A stretch of DNA of 64,000 nt, from contig ML133410.1 of the NCBI GenBank assembly GCA_003864495.1, forward strand, positions 1 to 64,000, given 5' to 3'. The notes under the pieces are model-generated. The model ran no database searches. It was given only the letters and a program-made list of their open reading frames with translations, and had not been told where the DNA came from. The translations under genes and the position numbers were made by a program. Position 1 is the stretch's first letter. The number at the start of each line of letters is the position of its first letter. Of the stretch, positions 32,846 through 45,218 are shown in pieces. This DNA is from Nemopilema nomurai (lineage: Eukaryota; Cnidaria; Scyphozoa; Rhizostomeae; Rhizostomatidae).

Positions 32846-33882
32846 CTTGTGGAACTTTAAATTCGCAATAGCGATTCGATTATGACCGATACGTATTTCT
32901 CTTGACCTAAACTTCTCTACAGGCACTCCGTTCACCGTAAACTCCAAACAACAATACAACAGATTCTCCGCGCAGTTCGAAGTAAGCACGTTTTGATGGC
33001 AAGCAACGATAAAGTCCCTATAACTTAGCAGAAACTGATTGTTTAGGCTTTTTATTAAATTAACACAAGCAAGAGAAATAATGATTGAAAATAAGAGTGC
33101 AATGATAACCATAAGCAATTATTTTACAGAAGTTCAGAATGTAAATTTCTTACTTTTTCACGAGCAAATTGTTGGTCATTATTTGTTCTTCTGTAACTGC
33201 ACAATAATTTGTGAAGAATAATACGAGCGCAAATGTCGCAAATAGGTGAGAACTTTTTTGTAATGCTTGTGTCTGTATAAGCTTTAAGACACCACAAAAA
33301 AGGAATTAAGGAAGAGCGATAGGCAGCTTAAGAAAGATTTGTAGCAGCGAAGAAAATGTGTATTCTTACTTCACAACATGTTAATCCTAGTTGCATTTTA
33401 TTTTGCCCAAGAACAAAGCAAAGTTTATTCGGCATTTAACTATTGAAATATGCTTTAAAGTAGAGCGTACTCACCGAGTGAAGTGCCAAACGAAGAATTG
33501 AGAAAACTATTTTTTCGTAAATCACTTGCTGCGTTTCTCTAGGAGATAGTGGGTTTGTTGGGTTTAACTTGACACCATTTCCGTCCTCCTCTCTAAGCAC
33601 AATTCTCGCTGACAAAGGCCTGCAAGAAGAAATGTGTATGATTGTTAATAGGATTTCAGCCTGGCTAGAGTCACGACCATATGCTACTAACACTCTGGTT
33701 ATGCCTTTGATCACAACAGAATTCATTAATAATAATGCATGGAAACAATGGCCCAAGAGGCAGGAGAGTGACCCTCGCACAACAGCCAGATGTTCTCCAG
33801 GTTCAAGGCAGATCAGGGGGAAGTGTTCACAGAGAGAGAGAGAGTTGAAAGATTCGCGCTTGGCAGAAGAAGACTCCGCCAT
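32846..33882 (-). CDS. Two candidate exons of an unrecognised gene
   Basis: An open frame from ATG 33,882 runs 136 codons to a consensus donor at 33,475 (CACTCG|GTGAGT). Its last third is the most protein-like (GNGVKLNPTNPLSPRETQ, then IYEKIVFSILRLALHS). A second candidate (32,941-32,846) lies between an AG acceptor and a GTGACT donor, phase 0 on both sides, reading VNGVPVEKFRSREIRIGHNR. I do not recognise the product. A TTGCAG at about 33,620 could be a true acceptor, which would make the upstream part non-coding. No further exons found. Confidence 0.3.
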
Positions 33883-33909
33883 TTCTGCAAAGCTCGCAAA
33901 TTGAATCAT

Positions 33910-36458
33910 GTAGAAGAATAGATTCTTAGACTAGAACAATATCAAGATAGGTTTTCACTGATGCGAACCAAGTCTAGACCAGGGAACTGATGTTTAAGCA
34001 ACAGATTTCCCGCTTTTGCTATAAATCTGTGCTTGGACTAGTGGGAAATCAGAACTAAATAAGCAGTAATCCATATCTATGATGTAGTTTTACATGATCT
34101 TGCTTTTCAGATTGGCTTAAGACTGTGCTTGCAAGGTGGCAAGGCAAGATATTTTTACATGTCACCGACTCGCATAGAGTTATGGCCATGCTTGTGAACA
34201 ATAGCAATTGACTGGTCGGCAAAAACATTATTAGTTTCTCGATTGAAGTTTAATCCGGGATATCAGTTTTGGCATAAAAATTGTAAAATAGCTTAATGTG
34301 GTGAGCCACACAGGAAAGAGTAAATTTTGAGGAACCTCGAAAAAGAACTTTGACGTTACTGACAAAATTGCTTCATATTGGTGAAGGACATGCCTGATTC
34401 TATTGAACAGGCAGTGAAGGAAAATACTAAAGCAAATGAAATTCAGCAAAGCCAATGAAGTGAACTCAAAAGCCATTCAATTATAATTAAGGTTTTATAG
34501 ATGAAAATCTGCTATTTTGTCGGTAGAATTTGAAGTAGCTATGTACATTTTGGAATGATTACATTTATCAATAGCCAAGACACATTGATACAAAGATGCA
34601 CTTAGACTAAATGCCTGTTTCATTGCAACGCTCAACATTTCTCCAACCAGGCCACGATGTTGCTCTAAGGAATACCATTTTTATATAACCTCAGTTTCCA
34701 CTCTAGCTTGGTAATTGTGACGGGAAGCAAAAACTGTTATTCTCGACATTGTAGAAAACACAGAAGTATATTAGCAATATAGGAAATTCTTAGCGCTCCG
34801 ATGTTTCTTGAACAATGGATGTTTTCATGGAGAACTCCAAAAAGCCAAAATCACTGCAATCTGCAATCTGGCTGAAGAGCTAATCTTTTAGTAGGGGGCC
34901 AATAGTCACCTTATCAACATGACAACAGGACGTGGGCTTGAAGAACATGACAATCGCAAGCTGGTCACAACAGACCCACAATGCTAATATACGGAAGTAT
35001 TATGGTAAAAGAGCTGCCTTCCACTGCTTGATCGTATCTTCTTCTGAGCTTTTAGATTTCTCTGGAAAGAATATTTTGAAAATTCGAGGATTCCAAAGTA
35101 CGTATGCTAAAAGCCAGGTAGTTTGTTTGGAGCAAAATAACTCCTTCTTATCAATTCTTTAGTAAATCATTTGCTACAATGACTGACACTTTTTGAAATC
35201 TAAATTCATGGCCTTAAACTTCTAATATTTTGCGTAAATTAAGAAATAATGGTTTGCATGAATTTAGAATAAACAGATTCAATAAAAAATGTCCTAATGT
35301 ACTAATTTGGGTGATGAGTTCTTCACTTGTCGGCATTATGTTGGCAATATGAGAAAGTGTTCGAATTCTGTAGCAAAATCAGTAGCAAAGGCAGTAGTTC
35401 TCAAAATACACGAATTCTGTATGGCCTGTAGGTAACGTTCAATGGCCTTATATAGGTCAACAAAGTCTATTTTCAAACAGCATATTCAGATGAAATTTAA
35501 TGGAATGTTTGAATCCGCAAGTCTAAAAGGGTTTTATAGTCATTCTTCTTTGCACCAAAGTTGCTTTCATTTAATTCTTAATACCATTCACAAACATAAA
35601 GTGCTATGTAGGACAACAAATATATTATTTTTTACCGATTAAAAGAAATAGAATCTGACCCCCAAGTCTCCGATTCTTAAGTACAAGCAGTTTATGAGTT
35701 CATTTAGGCGTTCCTAACGAGGGCTGTTTATAATTCTTTTCAAATATTTTTTGTATTTACTTTTTTTCCTGTTAATATCTTCTTACAATATACTTTTACC
35801 CCAAAACTAGTCTATCGTTTTTCTGAAGTTTGGCGTTTCTCGTCATCAAATTTCCAAACTTGCTTATCAGCATTTATAGATATCACCCAAGATTAAGGCG
35901 AAGAATTAGTCTCTCAGTTAGAGCAACGAATTACCTGGGATCAGGGTTATCAGTCCTTAGTAAGCGAATGAATAACAATCCAAGTTTGCAATCCGATAGT
36001 GCACCGCATCATTGGAGCGAATCCTGATTGGTCGTTTCAGCCTGAAGGATAAAGCAAAGAAGGCCAACAATTAACAGCTTATGCTTCTGTTCATCCCCCT
36101 AGAGACTCGTGCCATTTGAATGGAAAAGTCACAGAATTCAACTCAATTTCTGAAATGCATTATTCAACTTGGTAACTTGAAGACAGAAAGGCCGAACAGG
36201 GCAAACTAGTAGGATTGTCTATGAAAAGAGGCTTCATATTTTTCTCTCTTGTGCATTTGACACACGAAATAAAGCCACAAGCGTTATTTAAACGTATTGC
36301 AATATTTGAATCTTTTGACGAAAAGAGGATGAGTTTCTCTATCACCAAGGCCCTGCCAAATACATCCATGACAGGTGTGACCAGCTGAGCATAGCCAATG
36401 TCTTTCACAGGAGGAGATAGAGTTAATCGCTTCGTTGACGATTACCAAGCATCATAGA
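33910..36458. other. No gene recognised
   Basis: AT-rich intergenic sequence. A short minus-strand frame (36,408-36,160) is open but has no recognisable domain and no convincing splice pair. Confidence 0.5.
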
Positions 36459-36710
36459 ATTGTATTTGTATTGTATTTGTTTCTACCTTGCATCCGAAGA
36501 CAATTTTAAGACACCGAAGCTTAAGATTATCAAGCAGTGTCCTGGTCCTTCCTTTCGATGTGACCACACCTCGTAATTCCTTATGCCTGGAATTTCAGAG
36601 AGCTGGCAACTCTCCTCACTCTGGGTGAAAGTTTGATCATGCCAGGGACACGAACCACGGACCCCTGGGTCCGTAGTCAGCGCCTCTAACCACTGAGCCA
36701 TCCTCGCACT
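36459..36710 (-). repeat. tRNA-derived SINE
   Basis: Read on the minus strand from 36,710, the sequence starts AGTGCGAGGATGGCTCAGTG and has an A-box TGGCTCAGTGG (36,700-36,690) and a B-box GGTTCGTGTCC (36,656-36,646), the internal RNA polymerase III promoter of tRNA genes. About 150 bases of unrelated body follow, then a tail of ACAAAT/ACAAT repeats (about 36,487-36,460). The head cannot fold as a full tRNA with a matching 3' acceptor strand, so this is a SINE and not a tRNA gene. Confidence 0.72.
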
Positions 36711-39700
36711 AAACTAATCTAATTTTCAAATGGCAATTTTATTGCAGATATGCTTATGCCAGGGGATCTCTGTGCTACAAAGACGTGGTGATGGGGTGAA
36801 AATAAAATCCAATGACAGTGGAGAATACTGAATGGTCATAGCCACAATGTAATTGTTTTTTAATCAGATTCTGTATGAAGCTAATTTTAAAATGATCCGA
36901 TTCTAAAAGATCTTGTCTTAACCTAACTAACTCGAGTCTCGGCCTATCAAATCAAATTTAGCTGGCTAAAGTTCTTCGAAAAAGACTCTGGAGGAGTAAG
37001 AGTTTCACCTGCTAAACTTTGTTTTCAAAATAACGCCCTTTCCGCATTCAATAGCATTCAATATTAATTTCACTTAATAGCTATTTAATAATCAAATGAG
37101 TTGCGTATTAAATAACAGTGTTTAGTTCTCAGAACGCTGCAATTTACGTGTCACTGAGCAAGTTTAAAGTAATTAACTTACCTTGCAAAGATTAGGCTAA
37201 GTTGCCACTCGATCCATATAATACGGGTGACGTACGCTATAATTTATTGCAAGCGAGTCCGTTTGAGTATCGCATTGCCATCGGGGTGGTTTTAAAGCTT
37301 GGCTGCATCCTATATGAAAAACAACAAATTACTAGCTATAGAAATTACACAACTAGCCACGTGCGGGCATCTGCTTCGTGTAATCGTGTTGTTCAAATAG
37401 ATGGCTCAAGTAGTTGGTTGCTCATGTAAAGCTGCAATTGCAGTCGTGTAATAGGCCGGATAGGCTCCAATTATGAATGTAGGCACCTCCTGAGATATAA
37501 ACTGCACGTTTGCAGTTTTCAAAAAAACACTAACTTATAGATATGACGTAGTCTATTTTGAGCTCATTTCTAGGCTGGAGAGCAATTTGGCGAGAAAAGG
37601 AACTTACCATCTCTCTGTCTTGGATTTGTTTCGGTTTGGCTGATAATTTGCAGTCGTGTTGCCTTGCCGGCCCTACGTTGTACAAAACGATCCTAGTTAA
37701 ATCCTTTGAAGAAGCATGTGTGGCTCATACTTTTCAGGAAATGGTTGGATGAGATGGGAATTTATCGTGGAAGACTTTAAACTTGAAAATTTAAGTCAAA
37801 ATTATCCAGAATAACAGAGAAGGTTTGCCTGTAGCTTTAGAGCCCATTTGAGGTGTGCAAAGAGGCAGAAACTCATGAAAGATTTCTATCTTTCATGTTG
37901 TTGATTTAACTTAATTACAATTGGAAAGTTGAACAAGCAACTTCAAAGACTCTAGCAAAAATCATTCTGATCAGATCAGGCACATTAAAACAAGCTGACT
38001 TAGATACTTCTGCCCAATGCAGATGATAAGAGCACCAGGTAGGACATGAAGGTTTACAACTGGCCTACAATTCAAGGTTTTGGGCTTCATTAGCTATGCT
38101 GTCATAATCATACAGCCAACAATTACTGATAAAGTCTGTTTGTATGATTTGCAGTGCAGACAGAGGAAAACCAGTAGCAAAACATTTATCAAAGGATGAT
38201 GCCAAGTTCAAGCACTGATGCTTCGTGTAACATAAAGACAGCCACTAAAGAAATGTTGCACAAAGAATATCTTTGTTTTGAGAAGAGCTCCTTCATGATA
38301 TTTGTTGGAAGATAATTTCCATTTCTGACAAGACCAGAAGCCAGACCTGAGAAACCGATGAATTATTTGGATGCTATGAAAAGTTGACGCTATGAAGGTA
38401 GGGAAATTTCTTCCGTTTTGTTGATGTTACCATTCAAAGCTTCACCTTACACACTCCTCTTCGAAGGTGAAAAGGGACCTTGATGCACCATTACCATTAA
38501 TTTGGATATATGGTCTACTCGTATAGTTTAGTTCAAGATGGATCTCGCTGTTGCTGAAATATTTGCAGATGACCAGGGCTATGCTTTGGTATGTAGTAGT
38601 CAAGCTTTGCGAGCTTGTTTCGTAAACACTGCAGCTGGTCACTTTACATTTAAACCTGATTGTGAGTCGGTAATGAAAATAGGGATCGAATCAAATTTCA
38701 ACTAAAGAGTAATTTAGACTTGACGATCACACAACAAAATATATGCAAGTGTAAATAGTTATTGTCTCAACCAGCTGCAAGACGCTTGAACTTGCTATGA
38801 AAGATCTAAAAAATCTTATCAGAAATACATTATGAGCTTTAGATTCAACAAAGAAAATGGGATCTGTGGAAACATATTGCATAAGTGAAGCAACAAAGAC
38901 AGAAGTGTATGTAAAAAAGTCTATGTGATCGAGAGCCGAACTAATTTTGAACATAAAGGGCGGTGTCAGTCAACAAACAAAAGAGTCGAGTTGTAATTAG
39001 AAACGCAAAGACAGCTAGCTACTGTCTACTCTTGATTGTAGTGGTGAGGTGGCCTACGGAGCTCAGCCTCAAGCCACTCACCTCTAAAATCCAATTAATT
39101 CCATAGTTTTCAACCTGAGTCTAGCCTGGGTTGAACGCCGTTTAGAAACTTCTTAAACGCAGCTAGGCAGGGTTTCACCCACTTTATCACTGCTCTTCAA
39201 CAATTCTACGAAAATGAAGTGCAAATGTAGACTAAGTCGACGTTTCGATTTGCTCGTGTATTCTTCACGTTTCGATTTGTTCTTCAATGCATTCAGCGAC
39301 CAAACTCCATTTTATGTATAATGAGTGGCAGACTTGTCTATTGCTCAATTGCAGGAGTGAGAATGAATGAAGGAGAGACTTCAAGTGAGGCATTGTGGTA
39401 AATCAGGGGCTTCGAAGGGAGTCATAGTTCATACCCCAAACAACAGCTGTAAGGCTCATACTCAAATGCAAGTGCATTGACATATGTTATGTTAAATACG
39501 ACCAAGTTCACCAAAAGACAGGTAACGAATATCAAACGACCACATTTCATTTATCTTTGTCCTTACAATTGGAGTTAACAAGGTTGGGCTCAACCTAGCT
39601 TAAAAACTATGAAATAAACAAGGCTTTAAAACATTGGTTCGTAAATAGCTTTTAGACTTGCATCGTCTTTCTGAAAGTTTTCTTTACAGATTTCTTTTCA

Positions 39701-41504
39701 TTTATTTTTATACCAAACTTAACCGATTCATTGTGCAAGTAAAACGAAGATGGAAAACAGCATCTTTCAGTTAAATGGAAAGACCTCAAGCTTTGTTAAC
39801 ATGCATGATATTATGGAATCCCTTTAAGCATGTAAGCTTCATATGTCATAGTAGTGAATAAACCGAGAATGAAAATTCGTGAAAGCGTTACAGAATGATG
39901 ATGGGGTTAAAATAATAATCGAGAGGTGATATGATGCTTGTTAGAATTAAAACACTAAAAGTCTAATCTCAAAGGTATCTGTAGTATCTGTTTCCCAGCC
40001 TATTCTTGCATTGTTTTTCGCCATTGATATGTTGCTGTTTTGCAAAGAAAAAGTTTTCTATTGTTTTCTACTATAGAGTTTCCTTGTCCATGTTTGAAAT
40101 CTAGAATCTTCCACATCCACAGAGGCACTTCATAATGTGACGTTGTTGGTAAACCATTTTATGCCAGATTTTACACTTTCCACTACAAGCAGGGATGAAG
40201 CCTGCCCAAAGGAAAGAATTTCGTTGCTTGGTACACTATCATCTTTACTTTGATAGAGGTTTGCCTCGTTGGACGTACGATGAAAGAGAGGCTACAGGCG
40301 TCAAATAGAAGATAAACATACTTTCATGTTTATCAATATTTGGTCTTCATCAATGGCCCGAAACAGCATGAGTAACTGAGGCGATATTATTGATCTGATC
40401 CCTTCAAAAGCGAACTGATCTAGAGGGCATAGAAGACTGATCTTATGTTAGATAACATTCAATGAATGACACTAAACTTTTATTTTACATACAACAAACG
40501 TTTTTTCTAAACAAGCATGGGGTAATGATCTTTTTCATCTTTTGATGAAACTAACAATGTTTTGAGTGTTGCAACAAATAAGCTTTTATTCATATGGCAG
40601 ACAGCATGTCTTGGGTGCATTTATTTGGACCAACATTGTTGCAAAAATCTGCTGACTTTCTTTCTTTCAAAAAGCAAGCCCTTTCTTTCAATAAAGTCTC
40701 AAGTTCATAAATAAAAACACAGAAAACAAACTGCAACTGATCATTAAACAGAATAAATTGACAATGTTTAAAACCGGGTCATCTGTCGCTTATACGTCTA
40801 GCAATGGCTCCATGGGGGCAAGTAAACGGATTTCGTCTGGTGATTCAAACAGAGAATACAAATAGATTTGTGGCCTCAATTAGATTCAATGTTAGCAAAA
40901 CAAGGCTACCCAGTAGCAAGAAAGTTACTCTGAAAAGCTCAATGGCTGCGATCAGAGCCTTTGAAGGGATTATGGTTTACCCTCTTCGCTCACCATTTGT
41001 AAATGTTATTGGATCTGATCCCCATAATTGGCTGGACATTGGTGTAAACTCTTCTAATCCCAAACCCGTTCATTGAGCTTAGGATAAAGCCCTGAATTAT
41101 TGAGATGAGCGTTACATGCAAAGCAAAAAGGAAACTTTGAACCCTCATTTTGTATGCTCATTAATAAATTTTGCATTTTTAAACCAAGAATATTTTATTA
41201 GAATATGCAACACACTTTTAGGGCGTTTGATGTAGCTGTCTCATGAAATATCTTAAACGTTGCGAAATTGAATGACTTTCTGCTGCTTGCCGTCTCTTCT
41301 TTGCTTTTTTTTCTGGCAATGCACACTGAACACAAAGACCGAAGAAATTTATAGAAGCAGTGGTATTGTGGTTAATGCAGGATGAAAGTTCAGACTCAGC
41401 AGCATGTGCCTTGGTACCGATAACAATCAAGATGTCTAATGCTACAGAGAGGACATTTAACTCAAAATGTAATGACTCTGAGTTTGTTAGGTTTAAAAAA
41501 GATC
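36711..41504. other. No gene recognised
   Basis: Intergenic sequence with only short open frames. The longest (plus, 40,804-41,076, 90 codons) begins MAPWGQVNGF and matches nothing I know. Confidence 0.5.
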
Positions 41505-41829
41505 AGATTTATTGGGACTTAACTTGAATATGCTTCCTATATGTAGTCAAGAGAGATTTATTGGGACTTGACTAACTGACTTGAATATACTTCCTATATA
41601 CAGTCAAGAGAGATTTATTGGGACTTGACTAACTGACTTGAATATACTTCCTATATATAGTCAAGAGAGATTTATTGGGACTTGACTAACTGAATTGAAT
41701 ATACTTCTTATATGTAGTCTAATGAGATTCATCAAGCTTGACTTACTGGCTTGAATAAACTTTCTATATATAGTCAAAAGAGTTTCAACGGGACTTGACT
41801 TACCGACTTGAATAAACTTCCTACACAGA
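41505..41829. repeat. 57-bp tandem array, six units
   Basis: Units start at 41,505 (50 bp, one internal gap), 41,555, 41,612, 41,669, 41,726 and 41,782. Full units are 57 bp and begin GATTTATTGGGACTTGACTA. Units 2 and 3 are nearly identical, while 5 and 6 have diverged, so the array grew from the left-centre. No coding potential is evident. Confidence 0.85.
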
Positions 41830-44800
41830 GTAAAGTTTATGTATCAGGAATGAATAAGAAAAGAGATTTTGCTTCTACTATCTCCACAAGATATAAAGGT
41901 GTTCCATTCTGTCTGGGTCAAATAAAGGAGAATGAACTCTAGGTATTGATTAAATGAATCATTGCAAATCAATCGTCTAAAGCTAGATTCATTAGTATTA
42001 GCTTGAGTTACTTCTGTCCAATTGTCTTTTTTACATCTGAAAAAACCCCAATCTGAATACGGCATAAGATTGCAGCATTTTTCCATTTCAATATTCTGGT
42101 GCTAAGAGAACATTTTATACCCTGGAGAGCAGTTTATCAAGTTGCAGTAGCTTTTTTTTCATTTAAGTCCACTTTTGGAACAGCATTGGTCAAAAGTATC
42201 AAGACAAAAATCTGAAAAAGGTTTTAATATCAATTTACGGTACCATGATCCTTTACTTGCACATTCTATATGTTATATAACTATATGACTCGCATTGTGA
42301 GCATAAAAGTGTCACTTAGAGCAGTGGAAAGCAAGTTTAATGACGAGCTGACTAAAATGGGCCATATCTGTTTCAGGGGTAAATGTTTATGACGTACACC
42401 TCTGATTTGCAGTACGAGTATATTTGCAATAACAGACTGCTTCTAATAAGATCTGTAGAAAGGCATACGGGAGCTGTTTGCAATTTCAATGTATGGATAT
42501 AGAGCTTTTTGGAAAACAATTGTGCTAAATTACGTTGTGCTAATAGGAATTCCACCGATTTCTGTGCACCTGACCACGACCAACAGTATTCTAGAGAGTG
42601 AGGTTGGCGTTGGGCATCTCTTTACTGCTCCAGTTAAGTCCTCAATTACAGATGCTCAAGGGCATTGCAATTTGTGGTGTGAGTAGAAAGAAATGGGGAT
42701 TAGATTCATTGATAGGCAGACGTATTTCCTTGCAGTCGATTAATTATTCAAGTTGCTTAACTCGCTGAGTAGTCGTGAATAAAGGATGTAACAAGCAAAG
42801 GTTAAGCCCTTAAGCATCGGGCATGTTTACTGCGCCTTTCTTTAGCCCTATGGTTGACTGGGTTCACCCAGCATGGGAAAAGGGAGCACCCAACCATGGT
42901 TTTCTGCTTGCTTTAAAAGCATTAATTGTCTTGGCGATGATATCAAGATTTTTGCTAACAATAATCACGGGCTAACCACTAGAGGCAAGGGGCTGTATAT
43001 CCCTCGTAGACACTATAGAACATTAATGATTCATAAACGTTTTGCTGGCAATTTCATTTAAGGGCTTTTATGTCAAGCTATGAGTCCCTGTCGTATGAAC
43101 GTAATTGTTACAAAGAGGTGCAAGCAACAATGCTTTGTGCCAAGGATGAGTTTTGGGTCCAATTCATCTCTTACGTCATTTTGCTACCTGGGACATTTTC
43201 AACAATATGTACATAATCTCTTCCTCTATGAAGATGTATCAAAATAGTTCATATTTTTTCACAAGTTTCCAAGTGTCTAGTTTCCGTTGTCAGATTCGAC
43301 ATAAAATCTTGATTTCACAAGGCTTTGGCTAGGGCAGCAAGTTGTTATACTCTGCAACAGGGTTTTACCTAATCTAAATACCTTGCATACGCAAACGTTC
43401 AAAACTAATTTCTAAAATGACATCTAGGACCAAATTACATCTCTCAAATGATCCGCAATAGTAGGATATATTTGCTTAAAAGAGTATTCAAAACAGTTAT
43501 AAAGCAGCTTTTGCAAAAAGGGGGAATGAAATTTAAGTAAAAAACCTGTTTAAGATTGTGCACTTTCATTTCAAGTGTCGTTTGATCAGAAAATATTCTA
43601 TCTTGCAAGACCGTCTCAAAGAATGCAAATAAATTGAAATGCACTCTTAAAAAAGGTAACGAGAGCACTAGAGGCAAAGTTTTGGAAATGTTGACAGTCA
43701 AGTCATAAGCACAGTGGATGAAATACAAAAAGGAAAGCAGTGGACGAGAAAAGATTCAGTAAGCTGGAAAAAACTTAGAAAATAACAGACTTCAACAAGG
43801 CTAGTGTGTTCTTTATCATTACATAGATTGACGAATCTTGGAAACTACGTCACAAAAGCGAAAAAACTTCAAGTAACTGTAATTAGGTCCTTCAGTTGTA
43901 CGTGGAGAACCAACTGGAGAACTCACACGAGTAATAAATATTTTTGAAGAAAGCCAGGAGCAACACAAAGCTTTTGGGATTTGTTAGCAGCCATCAGGCT
44001 CAATGTCTTAGCAACCACGTGAGAAATTGTGATTTTGATAAGGGAAAATTCCAGTATCAATAATCAAAGAAAAATGCATCAGAGACCGGCAAGGGGAGTC
44101 CCCTCTGTAGCTTTTCCTGCTGGAAACTCAGACGAAGCCAATGGAGCTACTCAGCCATGTGGGAATCCGAAAAAATTCCAAGCCATTGCAGCCTACTTCA
44201 ACCGGCATGGAACTCAAAGAAGAGGGAGGAGAGGATAAAGGAAGAAAAGGAAGCTAAAGAAAGAAAAAGAAGTAAATGGAGAAAAGAGAAGAAAAAAGAG
44301 AGTAAAAAAGAAGAGATAGAAGAAAAATAAAATAAAAGGGAAAAAGAAGGTACAGCAAGATGCAGAATGAATGAACAAAACAATTTTTAACAAGGCGGTG
44401 CTAACTACAAGCGGTGCTCTGATTTCCTTTATTTAGGAAACGCAAAGAGAGTACAAAATAAATGGCGTTGCTAGTTTGCGTAATAGACAAGTGTGAAATA
44501 TTTTGTTCAATTGTCACAACACACCATGATAGGTCAATATGATTTGTAACATATTGTGTTTCACAATGTTACACTTTTGCATAGGGTACCAAAACGCATA
44601 TTACACCGGCCCTGCGACCAAATTGTTTGAGTGAATATCTACCCTATAAATTGGAAAAACTTGGAAGGCCTATTTTAATCCGCAATAATGATTTACAGGC
44701 TTATTGTTTTAGTAGTTTTTATTTCTTTTGACGTCCTCTTTCCTTAATAGGTTGTAGGGTGCTTTTTCAACATTTGCTTTCTTAATTTGTTTGTGGCATT

Positions 44801-45075
44801 CCAGTTCGTAGAGTACACCAGACTGTGATTTTGGGTGGGTCCGAAGCCAAATCTGCCCAGAATAGAGAACCACATTTTGTCACATGAACTCTCCCTGTGT
44901 ATCAAGTTTCATAACCAGCATAGTCCACTATTCCACTGACCTGCTGGTGAATAGAGTCACTTATACTGTGCTTTCTGTGGCCTAACCTTTGACTGCCCTC
45001 TGTTCTGTATTTTCGCGTGTACCATTTTGGACGAAACTTGAGGAGTCACTGCCGGTGTTAGCAGTAGGCGCCAAA
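41830..45075. other. Intergenic DNA upstream of ACSF2, with a purine-rich tract
   Basis: A purine-rich run (about 44,215-44,355, GAAGAGGGAGGAGAGG and similar) follows a short open stretch beginning at 44,029. The ACSF2 promoter and 5' UTR should lie at the right end; I see no clear TATA box or initiator. Confidence 0.5.
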
Positions 45076-45218
45076 ATGCTATCATTATCGAGCAAATTCT
45101 GGAAGAGGAGCTCAATCCAAGCCGTCAATTCATCTTTTTGTGTTATCAAGAATGCATTGAAAAATAAAAAAGCCATTGGCCCCCAACTTTCTGCATATCA
45201 ACATGTGCAACACTACTC
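45076..45218 (+). CDS. ACSF2: ACSF2 exon 1: mitochondrial transit peptide
   Basis: ATG 45,076 in the context CCAAAATGC is the first ATG of its open frame. The first 47 residues have no Asp or Glu and many Lys, Arg, Ser and Ala ([20 protein letters not shown] at the start), as expected of a cleavable mitochondrial presequence. The exon ends in phase 2 at a consensus donor (TC|GTAAGT). It joins exon 2, whose first base completes a Ser codon, so the link across the 2.2-kb intron is supported by phase. Confidence 0.85.

Noticed and set aside
36640..36710. A tRNA gene on the minus strand
   Set aside because: A and B boxes are present but no intact cloverleaf with a paired acceptor stem; the downstream body and repeat tail indicate a SINE.
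44989..45075. Upstream extension of ACSF2 exon 1
   Set aside because: The open frame continues upstream but has no ATG before 45,076, and the extension adds acidic residues that do not suit a transit peptide.
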